From Chloracidobacterium thermophilum B (GTDB lineage: Bacteria > Acidobacteriota > Blastocatellia > Chloracidobacteriales > Chloracidobacteriaceae), in the NCBI RefSeq assembly GCF_000226295.1, contig NC_016024.1, positions 2,277,501 to 2,341,500 on the forward strand: DNA of 64,000 nt, in the 5' to 3' direction. Within the stretch, counting starts at the first letter, position 1. Each line of letters begins with the position of its first letter. Positions 43,688 to 51,882 of this stretch are shown piece after piece. The notes under the pieces were generated by a model that worked only from the letters and a program-made list of their open reading frames with translations, ran no database searches and was not told the DNA's origin. The translations under genes and the position numbers were made by a program.

Positions 43688-45031
43688 ATGTCCACGGTTC
43701 ACGCCCGTCACCTTCACTTCGATACGTTTGCCGGTGCCAGCGGCGACATGATCATCGGCGCCCTGCTGGATGCCGGCGCTTCCTTTGACCGCCTCCAGTC
43801 TGACCTGGAACAACTCGGACTCGGCGGCTATACGCTTTCCCTGCGCCGCGTCCGGCGTGCCGCCATTGACTGCGCCAAATTCGATGTACGCCTCACGGAT
43901 ACTTCTGATGCCGAAGCCATCCCGCACCGGCACCCGCACGAAGGCCACCATGAGCATCATCACCCTCACCCGGAACCGCATCACCACGAACCACACCCAC
44001 AGGAACTACACCGTCACGACCATCACCACGGGCGCGGCATCCGTGAAATTCTGGCCCTTCTCGATGCCGCCGATCTGAACGCGCGGGTCAGAGCCAGGGC
44101 CAAGGCAATCTTCTGGCGACTGGCTGAAGTCGAAGGGCGCGTCCACGGCATTTCCCCGGAGGACGTTCACTTCCACGAAGTCGGTGCAGTGGACGCCATC
44201 GTGGACATCGTGGGCGCATGTCTTTGCCTTGAGCAGTTGGGCGTCGAACACATCACCTCCGCGCCGTTGCGCGTTGGCTTTGGCTTTGTCGCCTGTGCGC
44301 ATGGACGCTATCCGATTCCGGCCCCGGGCACGGCGGAACTGCTCAAAGGCGTGCCGTTTTATGCCGGCGACGTGGAAGGCGAATTCACAACGCCGACCGG
44401 CGCCGCCATCATCACCACCCTGTGCCGGAGCTACACCCGGACGCCGCCGTTTACCGTCACCCACACCGGCTACGGCGCCGGCACGCGCGACACACCGGGA
44501 TTTCCCAATGCCCTGCGGGTGTTTCTCGGCACGGACGGGCAGCCGGCCGACCGCCCGGATGAAGAAACGCCGTCCCTCCAGCGCATTTCCACCCTTGAAG
44601 CCAACCTGGATGACCAGTCACCGCAGGAACTGGGCTACGTTCTGGAGCGGCTGCTCGCCGCCGGTGCGCTCGATGTCTTTTTCACGCCCGTCTATATGAA
44701 AAAAAACCGGCCAGCGGTGCTGCTGAGCGTCCTCTGCCGTCCCACAGACGAAGAGCGGCTGGCACAGCTCATCTTCCGTGAAACCACGACTCTGGGCGTC
44801 CGGGTACGTCCTGCGCTGCGCCACATCCTGCCGCGCCGGCAGGTTCGCGTCGTCACGCCAGACGGCGAAGTGGAGGTCAAGGTAGCGACACTGGCGGACG
44901 GCACGGAAAAGGTCAGCCCGGAATATGAAGCTTGCCGCCGTCTGGCGGAAGCGACGGGACGCCCGCTGCAGCAGGTCTATGCTGCGGCGCGTGAAGCGTA
45001 CGAAAAGCAACGAACTGCCAGTGCAGAATAA
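43688..45031 (+). CDS. larC: LarC-type nickel insertion protein with His-rich loop
   Basis: 447 aa. Opens with LHFDTFAGASGDMIIGALLD, the LarC signature, and shows VHFHEVGAVDAIVDIVG, TPTGAAIITTLC and VYMKKNRPAVLLSVLC. LarC builds the nickel-pincer cofactor of lactate racemase by inserting nickel. Residues 80-114 carry about 18 histidines in 35 positions (HPHEGHHEHHHPHPEPHHH), probably for nickel storage or binding. In some bacteria LarC is split and joined by frameshifting; here it is a single frame, with a run of eight A at the MKKN motif. larA, larB and larE are not adjacent. Confidence 0.92.
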   Translation: MSTVHARHLHFDTFAGASGDMIIGALLDAGASFDRLQSDLEQLGLGGYTLSLRRVRRAAIDCAKFDVRLTDTSDAEAIPHRHPHEGHHEHHHPHPEPHHHEPHPQELHRHDHHHGRGIREILALLDAADLNARVRARAKAIFWRLAEVEGRVHGISPEDVHFHEVGAVDAIVDIVGACLCLEQLGVEHITSAPLRVGFGFVACAHGRYPIPAPGTAELLKGVPFYAGDVEGEFTTPTGAAIITTLCRSYTRTPPFTVTHTGYGAGTRDTPGFPNALRVFLGTDGQPADRPDEETPSLQRISTLEANLDDQSPQELGYVLERLLAAGALDVFFTPVYMKKNRPAVLLSVLCRPTDEERLAQLIFRETTTLGVRVRPALRHILPRRQVRVVTPDGEVEVKVATLADGTEKVSPEYEACRRLAEATGRPLQQVYAAAREAYEKQRTASAE

Positions 45032-45147
45032 GCACGAAACCCACAGCCGCACCGGCCGGAGGAGCCACCCACCGCGTCACGGTTCATCATCCGTGCGATG
45101 TCCCCCGCTGTGCGGACAAATGTTTGAGGAGACTGGATATAGCCGTC

Positions 45148-45861
45148 ATGGACAAAACCCTGGAAGCCATTTTGTGGAAGATGATGCGGACCCTGTTCAA
45201 AGCCCACCCGTGGCATGGCGTCTCCATCGGCGAGCAGGCCCCCGCGCAGGTTACGGCCTACATTGAAATCGTGCCGACGGACGCCATCAAATACGAACTC
45301 GACAAGATGACCGGGCACCTCAAGGTTGACCGTCCGCAGAAGTATTCCAACCACTGCCCGACGCTCTACGGTCTCATTCCGCAGACCTACTGTGGCAGGC
45401 GGATTGGAGCATTCTGTGCTGAACGCACCGGGCGGACAGACATGGCGGGCGACGGCGACCCCCTCGACATCTGTGTGCTGACCGAAAAGCCAATTCACCA
45501 CAGCGACATTCTCGTGCAGGCCATCCCGATTGGCGGGTTGCGGATGATTGACGGCAACGAAGCCGACGACAAAATCATTGCCGTGCTCCGCAACGATGAA
45601 GTCTATGGGGAATGGCGCGACATTTCAGAGTGCCCGAAGAATCTGGTCGAGCGGCTGCGGCACTACTTTCTGACCTACAAGGAAATTCCCGGCGCCACCG
45701 AGCGGCGTACGGAAATCACCCACATCTATGACGCCGCCGAAGCGCAACACATCATCCAGTTGAGCCGGGAGGATTACCTGGAGTCGTACGGTGAGTTTGA
45801 AACCCTGCTCAACCGGGCGCTGGCCGGCGGAGAAGCTGAAGCGCAGGCGATGCGCGCCTGA
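45148..45861 (+). CDS. ppa: Inorganic pyrophosphatase (family I)
   Basis: About 237 aa. The signature DMAGDGDPLDICVL gives the Asp residues that bind magnesium, with KVDRPQKYSNHCPTLYGLIP and DKIIAVLRNDEVYGEW nearby. It splits PPi and pulls biosynthetic reactions forward. The protein is longer than the usual 175 aa E. coli-type, with a C-terminal helical extension (AEAQHIIQLSREDYLESYGE), as in some other bacterial forms. ATG 45148 follows a GAGGAGA box about 15 nt upstream. Confidence 0.92.
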   Translation: MDKTLEAILWKMMRTLFKAHPWHGVSIGEQAPAQVTAYIEIVPTDAIKYELDKMTGHLKVDRPQKYSNHCPTLYGLIPQTYCGRRIGAFCAERTGRTDMAGDGDPLDICVLTEKPIHHSDILVQAIPIGGLRMIDGNEADDKIIAVLRNDEVYGEWRDISECPKNLVERLRHYFLTYKEIPGATERRTEITHIYDAAEAQHIIQLSREDYLESYGEFETLLNRALAGGEAEAQAMRA

Positions 45862-45940
45862 CCGGCCAGCCCGGCTCCCCACGAAGCGATTCCCTTGGCT
45901 CCCTTACGTACAACGCCCGGTTGGGGGGCATCAGTGCTAC

Positions 45941-46663
45941 TTATTTGTTGGTAGCCATTCTCATGTAGTTCAGCATCACGGTTGTCTTCTTCAGCTCTTT
46001 GTTGGGCATCGCCGAAACCATGACCACCTCACCGGATTGACGGCGGGCGCTGACGGCCTGGGTCTCACCGGAACCCGTGCGGACGACGGTGAATTCGCTG
46101 TCCTTGAGCAGCTTCTCATAGAAATTGGCCACGGTTTCCGGTGCATCATCCGAGGCCATGATGAGGCGCCCGGCCAGTGTGTTCGGATTTTCAGCCTGAA
46201 GGTTGTTCTTGATTTCCGCGTTGGGGTAGATCACCACCCACGGCGGCAGGTCTTCCGGCTTGACCTCCTTGATGCCGGGCTGAAGCTGCGGCTGGGCCTT
46301 TTGCGCGCGCGCCTTCTCCCGCTCGCTGGCACGTTTGTAAAACTCGTCCATCGGGAGCGTTTCGGTCTTCCCGGTCTTTTTGTCGCGGAAGGTGATGGTT
46401 TTCTTCTTTTTGTCGGTCGAGATGATCTCCAGTTCATCCTCGGCCGGCGCAGCCTCGGCTGGCGGCGCTGGTGATTGCTCGGTCGGGGCCGCCTGCGCAG
46501 CGGGCTGCTGGTCGGGCGGCTTGGGGGTGTCCTTGGTGTCGCACCCGACAAGCACCAGCGCAACGGCGCTGAAACTGAGAGCCAGCAGCCCGCGTCGCAG
46601 GCCCGGTTCTGAAGGAACGGAAGAAAATGCAGCAACAGGTGAGAACAAAGGTGCAGACGGCAC
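45941..46663 (-). CDS. Lipoprotein of unknown function
   Basis: 240 aa starting with GTG at 46663 behind a GGAGAGG box. Lipobox VALVLVGC in LLALSFSAVALVLVGCDTK. A Pro/Ala/Gln-rich linker is followed by a charged helical region (EFYKRASEREKARAQKAQ) and a C-terminal domain (PWVVIYPNAEIKNNLQAENP, TVANFYEKLLKDSEFTVV) typical of small periplasmic lipoproteins. I do not know a function. It runs in the same direction as the SUMF-type lipoprotein gene 163 bp upstream. Confidence 0.75.
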   Translation of the reverse strand: MPSAPLFSPVAAFSSVPSEPGLRRGLLALSFSAVALVLVGCDTKDTPKPPDQQPAAQAAPTEQSPAPPAEAAPAEDELEIISTDKKKKTITFRDKKTGKTETLPMDEFYKRASEREKARAQKAQPQLQPGIKEVKPEDLPPWVVIYPNAEIKNNLQAENPNTLAGRLIMASDDAPETVANFYEKLLKDSEFTVVRTGSGETQAVSARRQSGEVVMVSAMPNKELKKTTVMLNYMRMATNK

Positions 46664-46826
46664 GGTGACAATTCCTCTCCTCTGAAAAAATCAAGCCGTC
46701 TTTTTTACCAGCCAACACGATTTTTAGAAAGAGGGTAAGGGCCCGCCTGATACACAGGGGGCCGGAAGCCAGCATATCGCCCTTTTGCCAACACTGGCCA
46801 AAAGCCCACTCGGCCGAATGCCGGAG

Positions 46827-47681
46827 CTAGCGAACACTGGCCGCAACCCGAAAGCCAACCGAATCGAGCTTGAGTTCGGGGTCGAGTTTGTAGCGTACGG
46901 CTGATCGGCAGGCAGCAGCATTGGCAAAGTAGGAGCCACCGCGAATCGCCCGCCAGGTGCCGTTCGTCGGCCCGGTCGGGTCCTCACCGGGCGTCTTTTT
47001 GTAGTAGAGGTCATCGTACCAGTCCTGGCACCACTCCCGGACGTTCCCGTGCATGTCGTGCAGGCCAAAGGCGTTGGGTTCTTTCCGCCCCACCGGGTGC
47101 GTCCGGCCGGCGGCGTTGTCGAAGTACCAGGCCATGGCATCGAGATTGCCCGCATATTTGCCGCTTCCTCCGGCGCGGCAGGCATATTCCCATTCGGCTT
47201 CCGTCGGCAGGCGGTAGAAGAACGGGTCGTCCGCATCATTCAGACGCTGAAGAAAGGTTTGCACGTCCTTCCAGGAAACGCTGTCCACGGGCAGGTCGTC
47301 GCCGACGAACTTGCTCGGGTTGTTGCCCATAATCTGCTTCCACTGGGCCTGGGTGACTTCGTATTTGCCAAGGTAGAAAGGCTGGCTGATCTTGACCCGG
47401 TGCGCCGGCTGCTCATCCGGTTCACCACCGGCTTCCCCCATGGTGAACTCGCCGGCCGGAATGAGTACCAGTTCAATGCCGGCCACGCCCGCCATGGTCT
47501 TGGGCAGGTTGTTGAGGTCGAGCGGTTGGGCTTTGCTTTTCGCCCGCGCCGGGGTGCCAGGTGTACTGTTGGCGGCCGGCGTCGCCTCCCGGTCACAACC
47601 GGAGGCAAGGAAGCAACTCATCCACACGACACACCAACCGATCAGGATTGGTGACCGCTTTTCCGACAAAGCACTCCACAT
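46827..47681 (-). CDS. SUMF1/FGE-fold lipoprotein
   Basis: About 284 aa. Lipobox in MSCFLASGCDRE. The C-terminal fold matches the formylglycine-generating enzyme superfamily: IPAGEFTMGEAGGEPDEQPA, YEVTQAQWKQIMGNNPSKF, YRLPTEAEWEYACRAGG, LHDMHGNVREWCQDWYDDL and AIRGGSYFANAAACRSAVRY. The last block has one cysteine instead of the Cys pair used for formylglycine formation, so a sulfatase-activating role is unlikely. Many such proteins are structural or ligand-binding. Start at 47681 is preferred over 47765 because it has a GAGGAGA box. Confidence 0.88.
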   Translation of the reverse strand: MWSALSEKRSPILIGWCVVWMSCFLASGCDREATPAANSTPGTPARAKSKAQPLDLNNLPKTMAGVAGIELVLIPAGEFTMGEAGGEPDEQPAHRVKISQPFYLGKYEVTQAQWKQIMGNNPSKFVGDDLPVDSVSWKDVQTFLQRLNDADDPFFYRLPTEAEWEYACRAGGSGKYAGNLDAMAWYFDNAAGRTHPVGRKEPNAFGLHDMHGNVREWCQDWYDDLYYKKTPGEDPTGPTNGTWRAIRGGSYFANAAACRSAVRYKLDPELKLDSVGFRVAASVR

Positions 47682-47905
47682 TTTTCTGTCTCCTCGTTCT
47701 TGCGCAACTCTGCCTGCTTGGGCGACAGCATCAACACTGTTCATCGTTGCAGTTTTGGAAAGCAACGCATGGGGTGAACTCTTGAGGGTGAACTTTCATT
47801 CGTATCAAACAGGAAAAAGCTTAATACCGTGTTACGAATCAGCTTCCGGGCGGAATTTGGGTGCAACCCCGGTGCAGGAACGGCCAGGGACAGCAGCTTT
47901 CAATC

Positions 47906-47937
47906 TTGACAACCTTATAAATTAGATTTAGTCTAAT
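47906..47937 (+). promoter_or_regulatory. Putative promoter with overlapping 17-bp dyad upstream of katB
   Basis: TTGACA at 47906-47911, a 17-nt spacer, and TAGTCT at 47929-47934 as a weak -10. ATTAGA-TTTAG-TCTAAT (47921-47937) is a perfect inverted repeat covering the -10. It lies 324 bp before the katB start and would suit a peroxide or iron-type repressor, but the spacing (6-5-6) is not a classical PerR box. The remaining 47682-48260 gap shows no gene. Confidence 0.5.
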
Positions 47938-48260
47938 CAGTGTCGTCACTGGTCCCCGCCACCAACCAACCGGGCGTGACGGGAGGTGGTGTTACCGACG
48001 GACAGTACAGCCGCAGGAAGACCGGGCGTGGGCCTGCCGCGCTTGGGGCAAAGAGCACAGAGGTCTGCCCTATGATCTGGATGAGATTCAAATCAAGAGA
48101 AAGTCTAAGAATTTTCTGCGAACTGACCTGAACGCCATGGGTTCCCGGCCAGATCGGTGACTGACAACCACCGGGTGACGACACCCGGAGACCACCGGCA
48201 GGGGCGTAGGTCTCCAGCCTGACGTTTCAACCAGCCTGACATCCCAAGGAGGTTCTTCCG

Positions 48261-49802
48261 ATGACACAACTCAAACGCCTTCACTTCTGTGGCGCGGCGC
48301 TTGTGACGGTCGCCCTGGCAACGACGACGTGGGCACAACAACCCCTCACCCTCAACAACGGCGCACCCGTTGGCGACAACAAAAACTCCCAAACCGCCGG
48401 TGAACACGGGCCTGTACTGCTTCAGGACATTCACCTGATTGAAAAACTGGCGGCTTTTGACCGGGAACGCATCCCGGAACGTGTCGTCCACGCGCGTGGG
48501 GCCGGGGCGTACGGCGAGTTTGTCAGTTATGGCGACTACTCTGCCCTGACACGCGCCGCCTTTCTCAGCGAAAAGGGCAGGAAAACACCCGTTTTTGTCC
48601 GCTTCTCGACGGTCATCCACCCCAGCGGTTCACCCGAAACGCTGCGTGACCCGCGTGGCTTTGCCGTGAAGTTCTACACGGAAGAGGGCAACTACGACAT
48701 CGTGGGGAACAACCTGCCGGTCTTTTTCATCCGGGACGCCATCCAGTTCCCCGACATGGTGCATTCGCTCAAACCGTCTCCCATCACCAACAGGCAGGAC
48801 CCCAACCGCTTCTTCGAGTTTTTTGCCCACACGCCGGAATCCACCCACATGCTGACGTTTCTTTTTTCAGACTATGGCATTCCGGCCAACTACCGTGAGA
48901 TGAACGGCTTCGGCGTCCACGCCTTCAAGTGGGTCAATGCCCGTGGCGAGGTCAGATATGTCAAGTACACGTGGAAGTCCCTGCAGGGCGTCCGCAACCT
49001 GACGGCCGAAGAAGCCCGCCGCATCCAGGCGGATGAGTTTTCCCACGCCACGATTGATCTCTACGAAAACATCCGAAAGGGCAACTTCCCGTCCTGGGAA
49101 CTGCGGGTTCAAATCCTTGACCCAAAGGATGTTGACCGCTTCGACTTCAATCCGCTGGACGCCACCAAGATTTGGCCCGAAAACCTTGTGCCATCCATGG
49201 CGATTGGCAGGATGACACTCAACCGCATCCCCGACAACTTCTTTGAAGCGTCGGAACAGTCGGCATTTTCACCGGGCAATCTCGTTCCCGGCATTGAGCC
49301 GAGTGAAGACCGGCTGCTCCAAGGGCGGCTGTTTTCCTACTTCGACACGCAACGGCATCGTCTGGGCCCCAACTTTCAGCAGTTGGAAGTCAACCGTCCG
49401 GTGGTGCGCGTCAACAACTTCAATCAGGACGGCGCACTGAGCGCCCGGCGCATGGCTTCCGACGTCAACTTTCACGCCAGCGATGCAGTTGCACCCTACC
49501 GCACCCATCCCGGCTACAAGGCAACTCCCGTCCCGCTGTCCGGCACAACCCAGCAGCGGCCCATCCAGAAACGTCAGGACTTTGCGCAGGCCGGCGAACT
49601 CTACCGCTCTTTCAGCGAGCAGGAACGCGCCAACCTGATTGCCAATCTGGCCAGCGACCTCAAACAGGTTCGCAACCGCGCCGTCCAAGTCAGGATGGTC
49701 AGCCACTTCTACAAAGCCGACGCTGACTATGGTTCCCGGCTCGCCCAAGTGCTGGGACTGTCCATGGATGAAGTCAAAGCCGCTGCCGCACAACTTGAAT
49801 AA
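48261..49802 (+). CDS. katB: Exported haem catalase
   Basis: 513 aa with a signal peptide (ALVTVALATTTWAQ) for export to the periplasm. Catalytic histidine H77 in ERVVHARGAGAYGEF, Asn region YDIVGNNLPVFFIRDAIQFP and the haem-ligand tyrosine in RLFSYFDTQRHRLGPN. It breaks hydrogen peroxide into water and oxygen. An ankyrin-repeat gene follows, like the KatB-AnkB pair of Pseudomonas, where AnkB is required for full catalase activity. An AGGAGG box precedes the ATG. Confidence 0.95.
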   Translation: MTQLKRLHFCGAALVTVALATTTWAQQPLTLNNGAPVGDNKNSQTAGEHGPVLLQDIHLIEKLAAFDRERIPERVVHARGAGAYGEFVSYGDYSALTRAAFLSEKGRKTPVFVRFSTVIHPSGSPETLRDPRGFAVKFYTEEGNYDIVGNNLPVFFIRDAIQFPDMVHSLKPSPITNRQDPNRFFEFFAHTPESTHMLTFLFSDYGIPANYREMNGFGVHAFKWVNARGEVRYVKYTWKSLQGVRNLTAEEARRIQADEFSHATIDLYENIRKGNFPSWELRVQILDPKDVDRFDFNPLDATKIWPENLVPSMAIGRMTLNRIPDNFFEASEQSAFSPGNLVPGIEPSEDRLLQGRLFSYFDTQRHRLGPNFQQLEVNRPVVRVNNFNQDGALSARRMASDVNFHASDAVAPYRTHPGYKATPVPLSGTTQQRPIQKRQDFAQAGELYRSFSEQERANLIANLASDLKQVRNRAVQVRMVSHFYKADADYGSRLAQVLGLSMDEVKAAAAQLE

Positions 49803-49813
49803 TTCCCTTCGCG

Positions 49814-49846
49814 GCGGCCTTTGGGCAGAACAGGCCCAAAGGCCGC
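49814..49846 (+). terminator. Hairpin between katB and ankB
   Basis: Perfect 13-bp stem GCGGCCTTTGGGC (49814-49826) with its complement (49834-49846), loop of 7 nt. Located just behind the katB stop and before the ankB ribosome site, it could act as partial terminator or an mRNA-processing hairpin that sets the relative levels. Confidence 0.55.
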
Positions 49847-49879
49847 GCCCAACTGGCCTGCATCCCCGGAGGTTACATC

Positions 49880-50449
49880 ATGACTGCTCTGCGCTCTGTC
49901 GTTCTGCTATCACTCTGGTTGTTGGGGACCCTGGCCGGAATGACGCCGGCCCAGACATCCCACCAGCAATCCACGCCGATGAACCTGCTCGATGCCGCCC
50001 GGGCTGGCGATCTGCCGGCCGTCGCGGCACAGCTCCAAGCTGGCGCCGACATCGAACAAACCGACGCCCGTGGCTCGACAGCGCTCATTCTGGCCGCATA
50101 CTACGGTCATGTAGACCTGGTGACGTTTCTGCTCGAACACAAGGCCAACCCCAATGCCCACGACAAACTTGGCAACAGTGCGCTCATGGCGGCCTGCTTC
50201 AAGGGACACATCGGCATTGCCAGGGCCCTTGTGGACCACGGTGCCAAGGTCAATGCCGTCAATGCCAATGGAGCCACGGCCCTTATGTTTGCTGCTCTAT
50301 TCAACCGGCTGCCAATTGCCGAACTGCTCATCGAATGCGGCGCTGACGTCAATGCCGTGGACGACAACGGTCAGACGGCGCTCAGCCTCGCCCGTGGGCA
50401 GGGACACGAGGACATGGCGGCGCTGCTGCAACGCCACGGCGCACAGTAA
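49880..50449 (+). CDS. Exported ankyrin-repeat protein (AnkB-like)
   Basis: 189 aa with a signal peptide (VVLLSLWLLGTLAGMTPAQ). The mature region is made of about four to five ankyrin repeats (DARGSTALILAAYYGHVDLV, DKLGNSALMAACFKGHIGIA, NANGATALMFAALFNRLPIA, DDNGQTALSLARGQGHED). It lies 77 bp behind katB and is likely cotranscribed. In Pseudomonas AnkB supports periplasmic catalase KatB, probably by protecting it; the same role is inferred here. Confidence 0.88.
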   Translation: MTALRSVVLLSLWLLGTLAGMTPAQTSHQQSTPMNLLDAARAGDLPAVAAQLQAGADIEQTDARGSTALILAAYYGHVDLVTFLLEHKANPNAHDKLGNSALMAACFKGHIGIARALVDHGAKVNAVNANGATALMFAALFNRLPIAELLIECGADVNAVDDNGQTALSLARGQGHEDMAALLQRHGAQ

Positions 50450-50558
50450 GCCGGGCACAGTAAACGGCCGTCCCGTTTGCCGGGTGCGTTTGCCAGCCCA
50501 CACCCTTTCGGCCTAGAACTTCCGCATCACGCTTTGCGCACAAGGGAGGCACTCATCC

Positions 50559-51137
50559 ATGGCCTTGACGCCATCCACCATGCTCGCGCTGGGAACGCCG
50601 CTGCCGGATTTCACGCTGGCGGATGTCACCACCGGACGCCCTCTGTCACCAGCCACCTTTGCCGACTGCCCGGCGCTGCTCGTGATGTTCATCTGCCGCC
50701 ATTGTCCTTACGTCAAGCACGTCCAGCGGGAACTCACGGCGCTGGCCAACGAGTATGTCGCCAAAGGCGTTGGCGTCCTCGCCATCAGCTCGAATGACGC
50801 CGCCACCTATCCCGAAGACGCGCCGGAATCGCTGAAAGCCATGGCGCAGGAACTCGGTTTCCAGTTTCCCTACGCCTACGATGAAACCCAGGAAGTAGCC
50901 AAAGCTTTCCAGGCAGCCTGCACCCCGGATTTCTTTGTCTATGACCGGACACGCAAACTCGTCTATCGTGGGCAGATGGATGACAGCCGCCCCGGCAACG
51001 GCCTTCCGGTTACGGGGCAAGACCTGCGCCGGGCACTGGATGCGGTGCTGGCCGGTGAGCCGCCGCTGGACGGACAAAAGCCCAGCGTCGGCTGCAACAT
51101 CAAGTGGCGGCCGGGCAATGCGCCGTCCTATGCCTGA
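50559..51137 (+). CDS. Thioredoxin-family protein (AhpC/TSA-redoxin fold)
   Basis: 192 aa, no signal peptide. Redox motif CRHC in VMFICRHCPYVKHVQRELT, the cis-proline region ACTPDFFVYDRTRKLVYRGQ, and VGVLAISSNDAATYPEDAPE. This type of thioredoxin-like protein is widespread downstream of oxidative stress genes. It may reduce disulfides or act as thiol peroxidase in the cytoplasm. Its position after katB-ankB supports an oxidative-stress link. Confidence 0.88.
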   Translation: MALTPSTMLALGTPLPDFTLADVTTGRPLSPATFADCPALLVMFICRHCPYVKHVQRELTALANEYVAKGVGVLAISSNDAATYPEDAPESLKAMAQELGFQFPYAYDETQEVAKAFQAACTPDFFVYDRTRKLVYRGQMDDSRPGNGLPVTGQDLRRALDAVLAGEPPLDGQKPSVGCNIKWRPGNAPSYA

Positions 51138-51208
51138 TCCGGTGTTTGAACAAGGGTGTACCTGACGAAGGCAGGCCTGAACAAAGGCAGGCCTGAACGA
51201 GGGCGAGT

Positions 51209-51865
51209 ATGTTTACCGGCATCATCGAGGAAGTCGGCCATCTGGAACAGCTCCGGCGGCGCTCTACCGGCGGCGTTCTGTCCATTGCCGCCAGAACCGT
51301 TCTGGAGGGCACGCACATCGGCGACAGCATTGCTGTCAACGGCGTCTGCCTGACAGTGACTTCCCTGACCGGCGCCGGCTTTACGGCCGACGCCTCCGAA
51401 GAAACCCTGCGGGTGTCCAACCTGGGCCAGCTCACCCCCGGCGCAGGCGTCAATCTGGAGCGGGCCGTTGCCGTCGGCGCGCGCCTGGGCGGACACATCG
51501 TGCAGGGCCACGTGGACGCCATCGGCCGCTTTCTTTCGCGCCGTCCCAGTGGAAACGCCGTCACGATGCGCTTTGGTTTTCCGCCGGACATCGGACGCTA
51601 CCTCGTGCACAAGGGCAGCATTGCGGTGGATGGCATCAGCCTGACGATTGCCGCGCTCGGCGAGGACTGGTTTGAAATTGCCGTCATCCCGACGACGCTC
51701 GCCTGGACGACACTGCCCCACCTTACGCCCGGGGCACCCGTCAACCTCGAAGCCGATGTGCTCGCCAAGTACGTCGAACGCCTTTTGCAGTATTCATCGT
51801 CTTCGTCATCACCTTCGTCGGCGTCCCGGCTGACGGCCGAGCACCTGCGCGCGCTGGGTTACTAG
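51209..51865 (+). CDS. ribE: Riboflavin synthase alpha chain
   Basis: 218 aa. Two tandem lumazine-binding barrels: the first starts MFTGIIEEVGHLEQ with GDSIAVNGVCLTVTSL and FTADASEETLRVSNLG; the second has GGHIVQGHVDAIG and KGSIAVDGISLTIAAL. It dismutates two 6,7-dimethyl-8-ribityllumazine to riboflavin and a pyrimidinedione. A Ser-rich C-terminal tail (SSSSSSPSSASRLT) is unusual. No FMN riboswitch was seen in front. Confidence 0.95.
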   Translation: MFTGIIEEVGHLEQLRRRSTGGVLSIAARTVLEGTHIGDSIAVNGVCLTVTSLTGAGFTADASEETLRVSNLGQLTPGAGVNLERAVAVGARLGGHIVQGHVDAIGRFLSRRPSGNAVTMRFGFPPDIGRYLVHKGSIAVDGISLTIAALGEDWFEIAVIPTTLAWTTLPHLTPGAPVNLEADVLAKYVERLLQYSSSSSSPSSASRLTAEHLRALGY

Positions 51866-51882
51866 GCAGCCGGGCAAAACGG

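Noticed and set aside
51138-51208. FMN riboswitch before ribE
   Set aside because: Only 71 bp and no AGGGxGG-type RFN core. It does contain a short direct repeat (AGGCAGGCCTGAAC-like), judged too small to report.
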